Shown here: in pieces, positions 15,444 to 24,300 of the stretch
How the letters are laid out: each line of letters begins with the position of its first letter
Position numbering within the stretch: the stretch's first letter is position 1
NCBI GenBank assembly: GCA_002354095.1
Contig: DEKX01000043.1
Coordinates: forward strand, 1-64,000
Length of the DNA stretch: 64,000 nt
Reading direction: 5' to 3'
DNA from: Prevotella sp. UBA2711
GTDB taxonomy: Bacteria > Bacteroidota > Bacteroidia > Bacteroidales > Bacteroidaceae
Position numbers and translations under genes: made by a program
The notes under the pieces: model-generated
What the model was told of the DNA's origin: nothing
What the model saw: the letters and a program-made list of their open reading frames with translations, nothing else
Databases searched by the model: none

Positions 15444-16532
15444 ATGGCTGAACGGAAAATCATACATATCGATATGGATGCGTTCTTCGCTTCTGTTGAG
15501 CAGCGCGACCATCCGGAATTGCGGGGCATCCCTCTGGCTGTGGGCTACGACGGACCGCGAGGGGTGGTGGCTACTGCCTCCTACGAAGCCCGCCGGTTCG
15601 GCATCCATTCCGCCATGCCCATGATGCGGGCAAAACGGCTCTGTCCCCATCTGACCATTGTGGGCGGCAGTTATGCGCGCTATAAAGAGGTGTCGCATCA
15701 GGTGCATCAGATATTCCACGACTACACCGACCTCATCGAACCCATATCGCTAGATGAGGCTTTCCTCGATGTCACTGAGAATAAAAAGAACATCTCGCTG
15801 GCTGTTGACATAGCCAAGGAGATTCGTCAGCGCATCCGTCAGGAACTCCAACTGACGGCATCTGCCGGTGTTTCCTATAATAAGCTGTTGGCTAAGATTG
15901 CCTCAGATTGGCGCAAGCCCGACGGTCTCACTACCATACACCCCGACCGGGCACTTGATTTCATAGCCAATCTGAAAGTCGAGAAGCTGTGGGGTGTCGG
16001 ACCGCGCACAGCCGAACGTATGCATTATATGGGCATCTTCACGGGTGCCGACTTGCGAAAAGTTCCTTTGCAGCACCTCCAGTCGGTGTTTGGAAAAATG
16101 GGACGTGTCTATTACGATTTTGCCCGAGGCATCGACTTGCGTCCTGTTGAGACAGAGTGGGTGAGGAAGTCAGTGGGTTGCGAACGCACTTTCCTGACTG
16201 ACATCTATAAGTCTTCAGCCATTCTTATCGAACTCTATCATCTTTGTGAAGAGTTGGAACATCGTATCAGTAAGAGCGATTTCGAAGGGCGCACCCTGAC
16301 GCTGAAGGTCAAGTTCAGCGATTTCAACCAGATTACACGGTCCGTCACTCAGCAACGTATCCTTACCTCCCGAACAGATATATTGCCCTTAGCCAAGCGC
16401 CTGTTGATGGAGGTGCAGTACAATACAGACCATCCCATCCGACTTATGGGGCTCTCCGTCAGCAACCCTACTCAGGAGGCTGAAGCCCATCGTGCCGAAT
16501 GGGTAGAAGGTTTTCTGGAATTTTCCGATTGA
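15444..16532 (+). CDS. dinB: DNA polymerase IV (Y-family, translesion)
   Basis: This 362-residue Y-family polymerase carries out error-prone bypass of DNA lesions. The catalytic acidic residues are visible as HIDMDAFFASVEQ (D10, D12) and SLDEAFLDV (D104, E105). YEARRFGIHSAMP is the fingers motif and VGPRTAERMHYMGI is the HhH of the thumb. The little-finger domain follows. The C-terminus is short, and no obvious beta-clamp peptide is visible beyond ILPLAKRLL. It converges on the GlsB-type gene 8 bases away. LexA-type control cannot be judged here. Confidence 0.95.
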   Translation: MAERKIIHIDMDAFFASVEQRDHPELRGIPLAVGYDGPRGVVATASYEARRFGIHSAMPMMRAKRLCPHLTIVGGSYARYKEVSHQVHQIFHDYTDLIEPISLDEAFLDVTENKKNISLAVDIAKEIRQRIRQELQLTASAGVSYNKLLAKIASDWRKPDGLTTIHPDRALDFIANLKVEKLWGVGPRTAERMHYMGIFTGADLRKVPLQHLQSVFGKMGRVYYDFARGIDLRPVETEWVRKSVGCERTFLTDIYKSSAILIELYHLCEELEHRISKSDFEGRTLTLKVKFSDFNQITRSVTQQRILTSRTDILPLAKRLLMEVQYNTDHPIRLMGLSVSNPTQEAEAHRAEWVEGFLEFSD

Positions 16533-16539
16533 AACCGTG

Positions 16540-16779
16540 TTATTTCTTGATGAGCGATGCCACCCACAGAATGGCAACAGCACCAACGATGGCTGTACCG
16601 AGCTGTCCCAGTACACCGCCCCATGTGATGCCCAGCTGGTCAAAGAGCCAGCCGCCCAGTAATCCGCCAAACAAACCCAGTACGAGGTTCATAATGAATC
16701 CCATACCGCCACCTTTCATCAACTTGCCAGCCACGAATCCGGCCAGACAACCTATAATGATTGAACCAATCAGTCCCAT
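16540..16779 (-). CDS. GlsB/YeaQ/YmgE-family small membrane protein
   Basis: This 79-residue protein has three hydrophobic Gly-rich segments: MGLIGSIIIGCLAGFVAGKL, GFIMNLVLGLFGGLLGGWLF and LGTAIVGAVAILWVASL. It matches the transglycosylase-associated (GlsB/YeaQ) family, small inner-membrane proteins linked to general stress. There is no catalytic motif despite the historical name. It has its own divergent promoter (minus-strand TACCTTTG at 16813-16820, TTTG at 16840-16843) and is convergent with dinB. Confidence 0.9.
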   Translation of the reverse strand: MGLIGSIIIGCLAGFVAGKLMKGGGMGFIMNLVLGLFGGLLGGWLFDQLGITWGGVLGQLGTAIVGAVAILWVASLIKK

Positions 16780-16812
16780 AGTCTAAATAGTTTATTGATT
16801 ATATAACAGGTG

Positions 16813-16843
16813 CAAAGGTACGATTAAGTGAGCACAAAACAAA
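16813..16843 (-). promoter_or_regulatory. Promoter of the GlsB-type gene
   Basis: Minus-strand TTTG (16843-16840), 19 bases, then TACCTTTG (16820-16813). Confidence 0.6.
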
Positions 16844-16850
16844 GAAATCT

Positions 16851-16881
16851 TTGTTTTTTCTCTCAATTTTTCGTAACTTTG
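16851..16881 (+). promoter_or_regulatory. Promoter of the cytidylate-kinase-like gene
   Basis: TTG at 16851-16853, 20 bases, then TAACTTTG at 16874-16881. It lies back to back with the GlsB promoter. Confidence 0.6.
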
Positions 16882-16913
16882 CAGCGATATAGGTCAAATA
16901 TAATATTAAAATT

Positions 16914-17549
16914 ATGAATAAAGACAAACAGTTTGTAATTACCATCAACCGCGAAGTAGGGTCTGGTGGTCGTACCGTAGGACGTTTACTGGCCGAACGG
17001 TTGAAAGTGAAGTATTATGATAAGGCGCTCGTTGCTGGGTTGACTAAGAAGTTCGGACTGTCAATCGAAGAGATAGAGCGTATCAAGGCACGGAAGAAAA
17101 CTTGGTGGAACGAGTTTAATACCTACTATACCGTTCTCATCAATAGTGCTCAAGCTCCTATGGAAGACGAAGTGAAGTTGACCACCGCCTCGATGTTTGA
17201 GACGGAGAAGGCCATCCTGCAGGAACTGGCACGGGAGGAATCGTGTGTGGTGGCAGGACGTTCCGGTTTCCTTGTATTCCGCGATTGGCCCAACAGTCTG
17301 CACATTTTTGTTCAGGCATCTATGCAGCATCGTGTCGATAGACTGATAATGAAGCGTGGCATCAGCAAAGAGCAGGCACTTGAAGTCATTAAGGAAATGG
17401 ATGAAAGTCGTGAGACGTATATTCAGAAGTACGACGACACCTCGCGTTATGACACGCGCAACTATCAGCTCGTGCTCTCGATGGACAACATGACTCCCGA
17501 AGCCGCTGTTGAAGTCATCATGGCATATATCAGTCAGATGAACGGCTGA
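16914..17549 (+). CDS. Cytidylate-kinase-like family protein
   Basis: This 211-residue P-loop protein begins with FVITINREVGSGGRTVGRLL, a kinase Walker A variant (GSGGRT). ESCVVAGRSGFLVF and a lid region LIMKRGISKEQALEVIKEMD follow. YDTRNYQLVLSMDNMTPEAA near the end is typical of the cytidylate kinase-like family, which is distinct from CMP kinase Cmk. The phosphate acceptor is not known for this family. It is monocistronic with its own promoter and is followed by a strong hairpin at 17600-17640. Confidence 0.85.
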   Translation: MNKDKQFVITINREVGSGGRTVGRLLAERLKVKYYDKALVAGLTKKFGLSIEEIERIKARKKTWWNEFNTYYTVLINSAQAPMEDEVKLTTASMFETEKAILQELAREESCVVAGRSGFLVFRDWPNSLHIFVQASMQHRVDRLIMKRGISKEQALEVIKEMDESRETYIQKYDDTSRYDTRNYQLVLSMDNMTPEAAVEVIMAYISQMNG

Positions 17550-17599
17550 TTGACACACGGCATTTGAGGTACTGATTTTTTTGAGTACAGTCAAAAAAA

Positions 17600-17640
17600 T
17601 ATTGGAGTGCACTGCAAATATTCCAGAGTGCACTCCAATA
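17600..17640 (+). terminator. Long hairpin after the cytidylate-kinase-like gene
   Basis: A perfect 14-bp stem (17600-17613 with 17627-17640) is followed by ATTTT. Just before it, a TTTTTTGA/TCAAAAAA hairpin spans 17577-17598. It probably ends the upstream transcript but also marks the left edge of the accessory patch. Confidence 0.55.
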
Positions 17641-17693
17641 ATTTTGTCTAAGTTAAAGAATTTATCTCATCACGCAGTGGTTGGATTACATCA

Positions 17694-18686
17694 TTGCGGC
17701 GAGGAAGTTCTCGTAGCCCAGCTTCTCGATGTAGTTCAGATAGTGATGGAGTCGTCAGACAATTATCTGATTATATACGGACAAAATATCCGGCAGCAAG
17801 AGGCTGGAGTTATCGTACACTATATAAAATGGTTCAATTGTACGATACCTACACCGCCGCATCTTTCTCTGCATTGATAGAAAAAACGGATATGACGAAG
17901 TATGGTGATATCGTGCCATTTGAAACGGCACAAATTAATGGGAACCTAATTGTGCCATTTGAAATGGCACAAATTCCGAACGTGCTATTTGCAACAGGCT
18001 GGACGAATCACCAGATAATTTTGAACAGATGCAAATCTGACACGGAACGCCTATTCTATATGCTTTATGCAGGGAAGGAGCATCTGGAGAACAAAGAACT
18101 TCTGCGAACAATAAAAACCGACACAATTAATTCGTTGCTTGGCGGAAAGGATGTGCAATCGGAGGTGATGACTAAGACTTATCCGACCTCACCGCTTCTT
18201 TTCAAGGACAAGGTGTATCTTGAAATGCTGGGACTTCCTTTGGAATACAAGGAATCGAAACTAAAGAAAGAGATTATTGCTCACATGAAGGATTTTATCT
18301 TGGAGATGGGCAAGGACTTCTTGTTTATAGACGATGAACACCGAGTGACGGTTGGCAGCAAAACGTTTAAGGTGGATTTGCTGTTTTATCACAGGTTACT
18401 GCAATGTATGATTGCCATTGAGCTGAAGACTACCGAATTCCATCCAAAGGATTTAGGGCAGTTGGAGTTCTATTTAGAGGCTTTGGATCAAGAAGAACGA
18501 CGCTCGAATGAGAACCCAAGCATTGGCATCATTCTCTGCAAAGAGGCTGACATGGAAGTTGTACGCTATGCTCTGAATCGCAGCATGTCGCCTACGATGG
18601 TGGCTCTATATAAAGAGCAGTTACAGGTTGGTAGTGTTATTCAGCGTAGCCTTGTTGAGTTTTGTAAGTTCCTAAAAAGAAAATGA
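17694..18686 (+). pseudogene. YhcG/DUF1016 PDDEXK nuclease-domain protein, 5'-truncated
   Basis: From about 17745 the frame matches the PDDEXK nuclease-domain (YhcG/DUF1016) family. VRQLSDYIRTKYPAARGWS, then KYGDIVPFE and TNHQIILNRCKSD belong to the N-terminal domain. FLFIDDEHRVTVGSKTFKVD then IAIELKT gives the D-ExK nuclease core. The usual first 40-50 residues (the YWxIG-type helix) are absent, and upstream there is only a TTG codon and a stop at 17649, so the 5' end looks lost. An in-frame duplication gives VPFETAQI then VPFEMAQI, coded by a palindromic block. It is the last large relic of an accessory gene. A shorter start could still yield a nuclease fragment. Confidence 0.65.
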
Positions 18687-18732
18687 CGTGAGCAAGGTAT
18701 TGATTCATTTATGGTAATCAGTTGAAGTGACT

Positions 18733-18873
18733 ATGCATTCAACTGTGGATGGCACTCAAGGCGGCACTCAAGGCGGCACTCAAGGCGGCACTCAAGGTGA
18801 TACTCAAGGGATGTACTTGATATATGGATTGAAGAACAGATTAGAAGAAATCCTAAAAATTGAGAGACAATGA
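18733..18873 (+). CDS. Short Gly-Thr-Gln repeat ORF, likely gene remnant
   Basis: The 46-codon ORF starts MHSTVDGTQGGTQGGTQG and ends in a helical tail with YGLKNRLEEILKIERQ. The GTQG units come from five tandem 12-mers. Such low-complexity linkers followed by a short helix occur at the C-terminal ends of Fic-type or HTH-containing accessory proteins in Bacteroidota. I therefore read it as the surviving 3' end of a lost gene rather than a complete gene. No clear promoter or ribosome site precedes it. Confidence 0.35.
   Translation: MHSTVDGTQGGTQGGTQGGTQGDTQGMYLIYGLKNRLEEILKIERQ
18751..18810 (+). repeat. 12-bp tandem repeat (GGCACTCAAGGC) x5
   Basis: Three exact copies (18751-18786), one copy with a single change (18787-18798) and a fifth diverged copy (18799-18810). 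It keeps an open frame of Gly-Thr-Gln-Gly. Confidence 0.9.
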
Positions 18874-19083
18874 TGTAAGTCCTCTCGTTTCTAAAGTGTT
18901 ACCATTTTTTTTCTTATTCAAGGGTAACTCACTGATATTCAAATCGAAAATAGAATTTCTACTATTTTGAGACCGTTAGGGGAAATGGTAGGGTAACGGT
19001 AGGGATATTTCGCGATTCGTCTATATTCGGAAGAATCGCCAACGCCAATTCGCTCCAGTCCGACCCGTTCGGACTCAGATTCA

Positions 19084-19143
19084 CTCGTAATGAAACTAAT
19101 AGAAACTCGTAATGAAAGTACCACTTTCTCGTAATGAAACTGC
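19084..19143 (+). repeat. 22-bp repeat element, locus A (three units)
   Basis: Three units share the core CTCGTAATGAAA at a 22-base period (19084, 19106, 19128). The middle unit forms a GAAAGT-acc-ACTTTC hairpin. The same element occurs at 37151-37210. Confidence 0.8.
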
Positions 19144-19301
19144 AGGTGCGCCAAGAGCCCCCTCTCAATTTGGCTCGAGCCAAATCATGAATTAGTTCGA
19201 GCCAATCGATGATTTGGCTCGAGACCCCCATTTTTGACCCTCGTTTTAGCATCACCTCTTTTAAGAGTTCCAAAACGTAATATCGCGCATAGAGAAACAA
19301 A

Positions 19302-19333
19302 CCCGACAGCATGATTATTCAAAGGCTGTCGGG
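19302..19333 (-). terminator. Terminator of nhaD
   Basis: Perfect 9-bp stem (19302-19310 with 19325-19333), followed on the minus strand by a T-rich run, 32 bases beyond the nhaD stop. Confidence 0.7.
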
Positions 19334-19364
19334 AATTAATGATGCAAAGATAATTATCTTTAAT

Positions 19365-20696
19365 TTAGAAGAAGAGCGTGCGCTCTATCCAGTAGATGAG
19401 GATACCGCAGAGATAGCCCACGAAGGCTATCCACGTAATCTTCTTGAGATACCAGCCGAAGGTGATTTTCTCCAAACCCATGACTACTACACCAGCGGCA
19501 GAACCGATAATCAGCATTGAACCGCCCACACCGGCACAGTATGCCAGCAATTGCCAGAAGATGCCGTCAACCGCCATCGGGCCTTCTGCTGCAACAGGAT
19601 ACATACCCATACAACCGGCTACCAGAGGCACATTGTCCACAATACTTGACAGCACACCGATGATACCGTTGATGAGGTAGTAGTTGCCCGAGAAGGCTTC
19701 GTCAAGGCCTTTACCCATCGCTGTCAGCACGCCAATTTCCTGCAGTACGGCTACAGCCATCAGGATGCCGAGGAAGAACATAATGGTGGAGAGGTCAATC
19801 TTCGACATGATGTCGCTCACGCGCTTTGCCATTGTGTCGTGCTCGTCTGTATTGTAGTGGAATATCTCGGTCGTAGTCCATAGAATGCCCAATACCAGCA
19901 GAATGCCCATGAACGGTGGCAGGTGGGTCAGGGTCTTGAAGATAGGTACGAAGATCAGACCGCCTACACCCAGCCAGAAAATGATGTCGCGCTGTACTTT
20001 TGTGAACTGGCTGGCAGTGGACTTCGGCAGGTTCTGCTCTTTTTCAAATTTGCCTTTCAGTTGTAGGCTGATGATGAACGCAGGGATGACCATGGATACG
20101 AGCGACGGGATGAAAATCTCGGTGATGACGCCCTGTGTGGTAATGACTCCCTTAATCCACAGCATGATGGTGGTGACGTCGCCGATGGGCGAGAAGGCAC
20201 CGCCGGAGTTGGCTGCAATGATGATAAGGGCGGCATAGAGCAAACGCTCTTCACGCGACTGTACCAGTTTTCTCAGCACCATAATCATCACGATAGACGT
20301 GGTGAGGTTGTCGAGAATAGCCGACAGGAAGAAGGTCATGAATGCCATGCGCCACATCAGTTTGCGCTTGGAACTCGTCTTCATGGCATCACGCACGAAG
20401 TTGAAACCGCCGTTCGAGTCAACAATTTCGACAATGGTCATGGCACCCATCAGGAAGAACAGTGTGCCTGCTGCATCGCCCAAATGGTGTTCAATAACCT
20501 CGGCAATGTGGTGGAGAACGTCGCCGCTGGCAATTTCAGGATAGTAAGCTCCAGGATTCATCATCAGGAGTGTCCAGCAAACGACACACATCAGCAGGGC
20601 GATAGCCGCCTTGTTGACTTTAGTCACGCTCTCCAACGCTATGCAAAGATAGCCGATAACGAAGACCGTGACAATGATAATTGTTAATGTTGTCAT
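19365..20696 (-). CDS. nhaD: Sodium/proton antiporter NhaD
   Basis: This 443-residue inner-membrane protein of the ion-transporter superfamily exchanges Na+ (or Li+) for H+. Twelve or so hydrophobic segments are visible. The NhaD hallmarks include FFLSAILDNLTTSIVMIMVL, AANSGGAFSPIGDVTTIMLW and NGIIGVLSSIVDNVPLVAG, the repeated Asp-Asn and Ser-Pro-Ile-Gly-Asp motifs of the two re-entrant halves. Length fits the family. It is followed by its own terminator, with a deacetylase gene 22 bases upstream, so it may be the last gene of that leftward run. Confidence 0.92.
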   Translation of the reverse strand: MTTLTIIIVTVFVIGYLCIALESVTKVNKAAIALLMCVVCWTLLMMNPGAYYPEIASGDVLHHIAEVIEHHLGDAAGTLFFLMGAMTIVEIVDSNGGFNFVRDAMKTSSKRKLMWRMAFMTFFLSAILDNLTTSIVMIMVLRKLVQSREERLLYAALIIIAANSGGAFSPIGDVTTIMLWIKGVITTQGVITEIFIPSLVSMVIPAFIISLQLKGKFEKEQNLPKSTASQFTKVQRDIIFWLGVGGLIFVPIFKTLTHLPPFMGILLVLGILWTTTEIFHYNTDEHDTMAKRVSDIMSKIDLSTIMFFLGILMAVAVLQEIGVLTAMGKGLDEAFSGNYYLINGIIGVLSSIVDNVPLVAGCMGMYPVAAEGPMAVDGIFWQLLAYCAGVGGSMLIIGSAAGVVVMGLEKITFGWYLKKITWIAFVGYLCGILIYWIERTLFF

Positions 20697-20718
20697 AGTA
20701 CTTTAATAATTTAATAGA

Positions 20719-21330
20719 TTAGTCGAATATCTTAAAGGCATAGCCCTGCTCCATGAGCCATTCGATGGCCAGGGGTAGGGCTGTGCGTAGCTTATCAATG
20801 GATTTCAAGGAATCGTGAAAGGTGATGATGCTGCCGTTGCGGGCATAGCGCTTCACGTTGTTCAGCACATCCTCGGCTGTCATCCATTTGGAATAGTCGC
20901 GGGTTACGAGGTCCCACATCACGATGCGGAATTTGCGTCCCAGCCAGGCATATTGGTCCAGTCGCATCCAGCCGTGAGGAGGGCGCACCAGATTGGTGTG
21001 CAGATAGGCATTGGCCTTTTCCACATTATAGCTATACTCGCGTATGGAGTGGCGGAAACCGCTGATGTGGTTGTGGGTGTGATTACCGATGCGGTGCCCC
21101 TCGTCAACCACTCGCTGGTACAGTTCGGGGTATTTCCGCACGTTATCACCCACCATGAAGAAGGTGGCTTTGATGCCGTAATGCTTCAGGGTATCGAGAA
21201 TAAACGGCGTGGCTTCGGGGATGGGACCGTCGTCGAAGGTCAGGTAAACTGCCTTCTCATGACGATCCATTCGCCATGTAGCTCTGGGGTAGAGCCATCG
21301 TAGCCATATTGCCGGTTGCTCGATAAACAT
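20719..21330 (-). CDS. Polysaccharide deacetylase (NodB/CE4 family)
   Basis: This 203-residue protein has the complete set of CE4 motifs: TFDDGP (31-36, with D33 and D34), HTHNH (H84 and H88 as metal ligands), RPPHGWM (motif 3) and SIITFHDSLKS (motif 5). It removes N- or O-acetyl groups from a cell-wall or surface glycan with a divalent metal. There is no clear signal peptide, although the N-terminus IEQPAIWLRWLYP is hydrophobic, so membrane association is possible. It lies 13 bases downstream of the DUF2723 glycosyltransferase gene, which suggests shared glycan work. Confidence 0.9.
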   Translation of the reverse strand: MFIEQPAIWLRWLYPRATWRMDRHEKAVYLTFDDGPIPEATPFILDTLKHYGIKATFFMVGDNVRKYPELYQRVVDEGHRIGNHTHNHISGFRHSIREYSYNVEKANAYLHTNLVRPPHGWMRLDQYAWLGRKFRIVMWDLVTRDYSKWMTAEDVLNNVKRYARNGSIITFHDSLKSIDKLRTALPLAIEWLMEQGYAFKIFD

Positions 21331-21343
21331 CTTTTCTTAACCT

Positions 21344-24300
21344 TTAGCCCTCACTTCCCAGTTGTCCACCTTTTGCTTGGAATGCATCAAGAATCTTGTT
21401 GAGCACTTCACCCTTTTTGCTTCCCCAATTCTCGTCGATGGTTTCGCCCAACTGCAGGAGCTGGTTGAGGATATAGATGTGCATATAGCAACTGTCTTCC
21501 GACAAGGCAAACTGCTGACCGTCCAGATTGATATACCAGGTGGCATACTGGATGGAGTTCTTCCACAGCTGGTCGATGAGTTTCATAGCCTCCTGTTTGT
21601 TGCCCATTGCAGCCCAGGCGCGTGCCATATCCAGCGAACCGGAAGTATAGTTATGAGGAATGTTGTAGGCAGGCAGCATCTTTTCAGCATATTTCAGTAC
21701 CTCTGTTGCCTCCTTGTTCTTATTCTCGCTTATCAATTGCACAGCCAGACGTGCCATGATACGGCGGTGGGTGTAGCACATGCGCATCACCGTCTCGTCG
21801 AGATAGACTCCCTTGGTGTTGGCTCCGCCGAACTTGAAGCGGTGCATCACGTTGTCGTAGGTGCGCTTGGTATCGAAGTTCTTGGCACCCTCCTGATTCG
21901 TGGTGAACGGTGTGATGCGGTAAGCCAATCCCTCGGTGATGGTATTGTCGCCCAGGTTGATGTAGTTCTCGTCGCCCACGGAAACGGCTACGTAGATAGG
22001 ACGCTCCCAGTTGCACTCAGCCAGCATTTCGAGAATCATCAGGTCGCCTTTATAGAGAGCCGTTTTGCCTTTCAATGAAATGGTCATGCGGTCGGGGATG
22101 GAATCGGTAGCCATCATCATACCGCTGCGGCGCACTGCTTCTTTATCGATGGTCATGTAGATGACATCGGTAGGAATGACATGCAGGTCGGACGACTTAG
22201 AGCGAACCCAATACTTCAGGATGTTCTTCAGTTCGAAAGGATCGTCGCCAAACTGTTCGCGGGCCTCCTCGGGATGTTCCTTGTAAAGGTCGAGCACAGC
22301 CTGCTTCATACTGCTTTCGATAGGCACATACTCGTTGGTGCCCGAGCAGTATTCTATGCGTTTCCACGAAATAGGTACTGATGGCGAGTCATAGGCAGGG
22401 CGGCGCATCTGGTCGATATACCAGTCGGTCTGCAGGTATGACAGGTTGCAGACGCGGGCATCGGTACGCACTCCCTCTACGTCTTGGTTGTACCAGAGTG
22501 GGAAGGTGTCGTTATCACCGTTGGTAAAGATGATAGGATTGCCCTCGTCTTGCAGCGACATGAGATAGTTCTGTCCGAAGTCGCGACAAGTGTAGCGCCC
22601 TGAACGGTCGTGATCGTCCCATGTCTGTGAAGCCATCTGCACAGGTACTGCCAGACATACTAAAGCCACCAGACCAGCCACCACAACCATATTGCCTTTC
22701 AGCTTACGACTGATTAAGTCGATGAGTGCTGCCACTCCCATACCGCACCAGATGGCGAAGGCATAGAACGAACCGGCGTAGGCATAGTCGCGTTCACGAG
22801 GCTGCATAGGTGTCTGGTTCAGATAGATAACAATAGCCAGACCCGTCATGAAGAACAGGAAGAAGACTACCCAGAACTGGCGGATGCCAACGGGCTCTTC
22901 CTTCACTTTTCCATTTTCGTCTTTCGACCTGCGGGTGTACCATGACTGCCAGAAAAGACCGATAAGTCCTAAGAGCAGTGGCAGACAGTAGAATACGTTA
23001 TGTCCCTTATTGTTCTTCAACTCGTCGGGCAGTGTGCTTTGGTCGCCCAAGCGCATATTGTCAAACCAGTCGAAACCACTCAGCCAGTTGCCATGCTCCA
23101 GTTCGCCATTACCCTGTATGTCGTTCTGACGACCGGCAAAGTTCCACATGAAGTAGCGCCAGTACATGAAGTTACACTGGTACGACAGGAAGAAACGGAT
23201 GTTCTCCAACTGGCTGGGTATCTTCACACTGACCATCTCGCCACAACGGTCGTACATCTCCTCGTGGCCGTCAATGGTGCCGCCCATCCAACTTTCGTAG
23301 GCTGCACGGTGCGACGAACTGTACATACGGGGGAAGAACATGTTCTGTGCATACTGATATTCGTCCTTATTGCGCGAAATGAAGTAGGAATCCTTCTCGT
23401 CGGGCGAAGCCTTCTCCTTGCGTTCCCATACAGGGGCACCTTTCTTCATGACAGGACGGCAGTAGTCACCATCCTTCTCCAGTGCTACCTGCGAGGTATA
23501 AGCCTGTCCGTAGAACAGCGGGCGCTGTCCGTACTGTTCACGTCCCAGGTATTCGCCCAACGTGAAGATGTCTTCTGGCGAGTTCTGGTCCATAGGCGGA
23601 TTAGCCGACGAACGGATGACAATCAGTGCATACGAAGAGTAGCCTATCATCAGCATCAGCATGCAGAGCAGCGATGTATTCTTGATGCGAGCCGTCACAA
23701 GGGCTTTGGGCTGTTGTCCTTTGGCAGTTACCTTGTATTGCAGCACGAACCATAGCACAGCCAGTACCACGATACCGATAATCACCGACGACCAGCCGTG
23801 GCCATAGAAGGGGATACCCAGCATGGCAACCGACAGCAGGAAGGCGATGTTCTGCTTCTTCGCACTTACATCGCGGTGGGTCTCGTAGATAGCCCAGATG
23901 GTGATGCCGATAAGCAGGAAGATATACACAATCTCGCCTGTATTGAACGGACAGCCCAGTACGTTGACAAACAACAGTTCAAACCAACCGCCTACCTGCA
24001 CGATGCCAGGTACAACACCGTAGAGCACGGCAGCCAGAATGACTATGGAAATACCCAACGCAATCAGTGAACCATAAAGGTCCTTGCGAGGCTGGGCCTG
24101 TGGGAATTTGCGATAATAATACACCAAGACAATGGCTGGCAGACAGAGCAGGTTGAGCAGGTGCACACCAATACTGAGGCCCGTCATATACATAATGAGA
24201 ACCAGCCAGCGGTCGCTATGTGGCTCGTCGGCATGGTCTTCCCATTTCAGTATCAACCAGAATACCACAGCCGTGAAAGCCGATGAGTAGGCATATACCT

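Larger units (their letters stand above)
18874..19364. other. Gene-free stretch rich in hairpins
   Basis: No convincing gene is present. There are five successive inverted repeats: 18972-19000, 19012-19039, 19057-19075, 19114-19128 (inside a 22-bp triple repeat) and 19174-19223 (15-bp arms). The nhaD terminator lies at 19302-19333. Open frames across it are interrupted by these palindromes and look fortuitous. Confidence 0.6.

Noticed and set aside
17581..17877. Plus-strand frame of 98 residues before the YhcG gene
   Set aside because: It crosses the terminator hairpin, ends inside the nuclease gene and shows no family match.
18751..18810. Tandem repeats resembling a CRISPR array
   Set aside because: The units are directly adjacent 12-mers with no spacers, and there are no cas genes.
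19084..19143. The 22-bp units as a CRISPR array
   Set aside because: The variable part is only 8 bases and shared between loci, far too short for spacers, and there are no cas genes.
18962..19312. A 116-residue reverse frame in the hairpin region
   Set aside because: It is made of palindromic repeats, has no promoter or family resemblance, and is better explained by the stem-loops.
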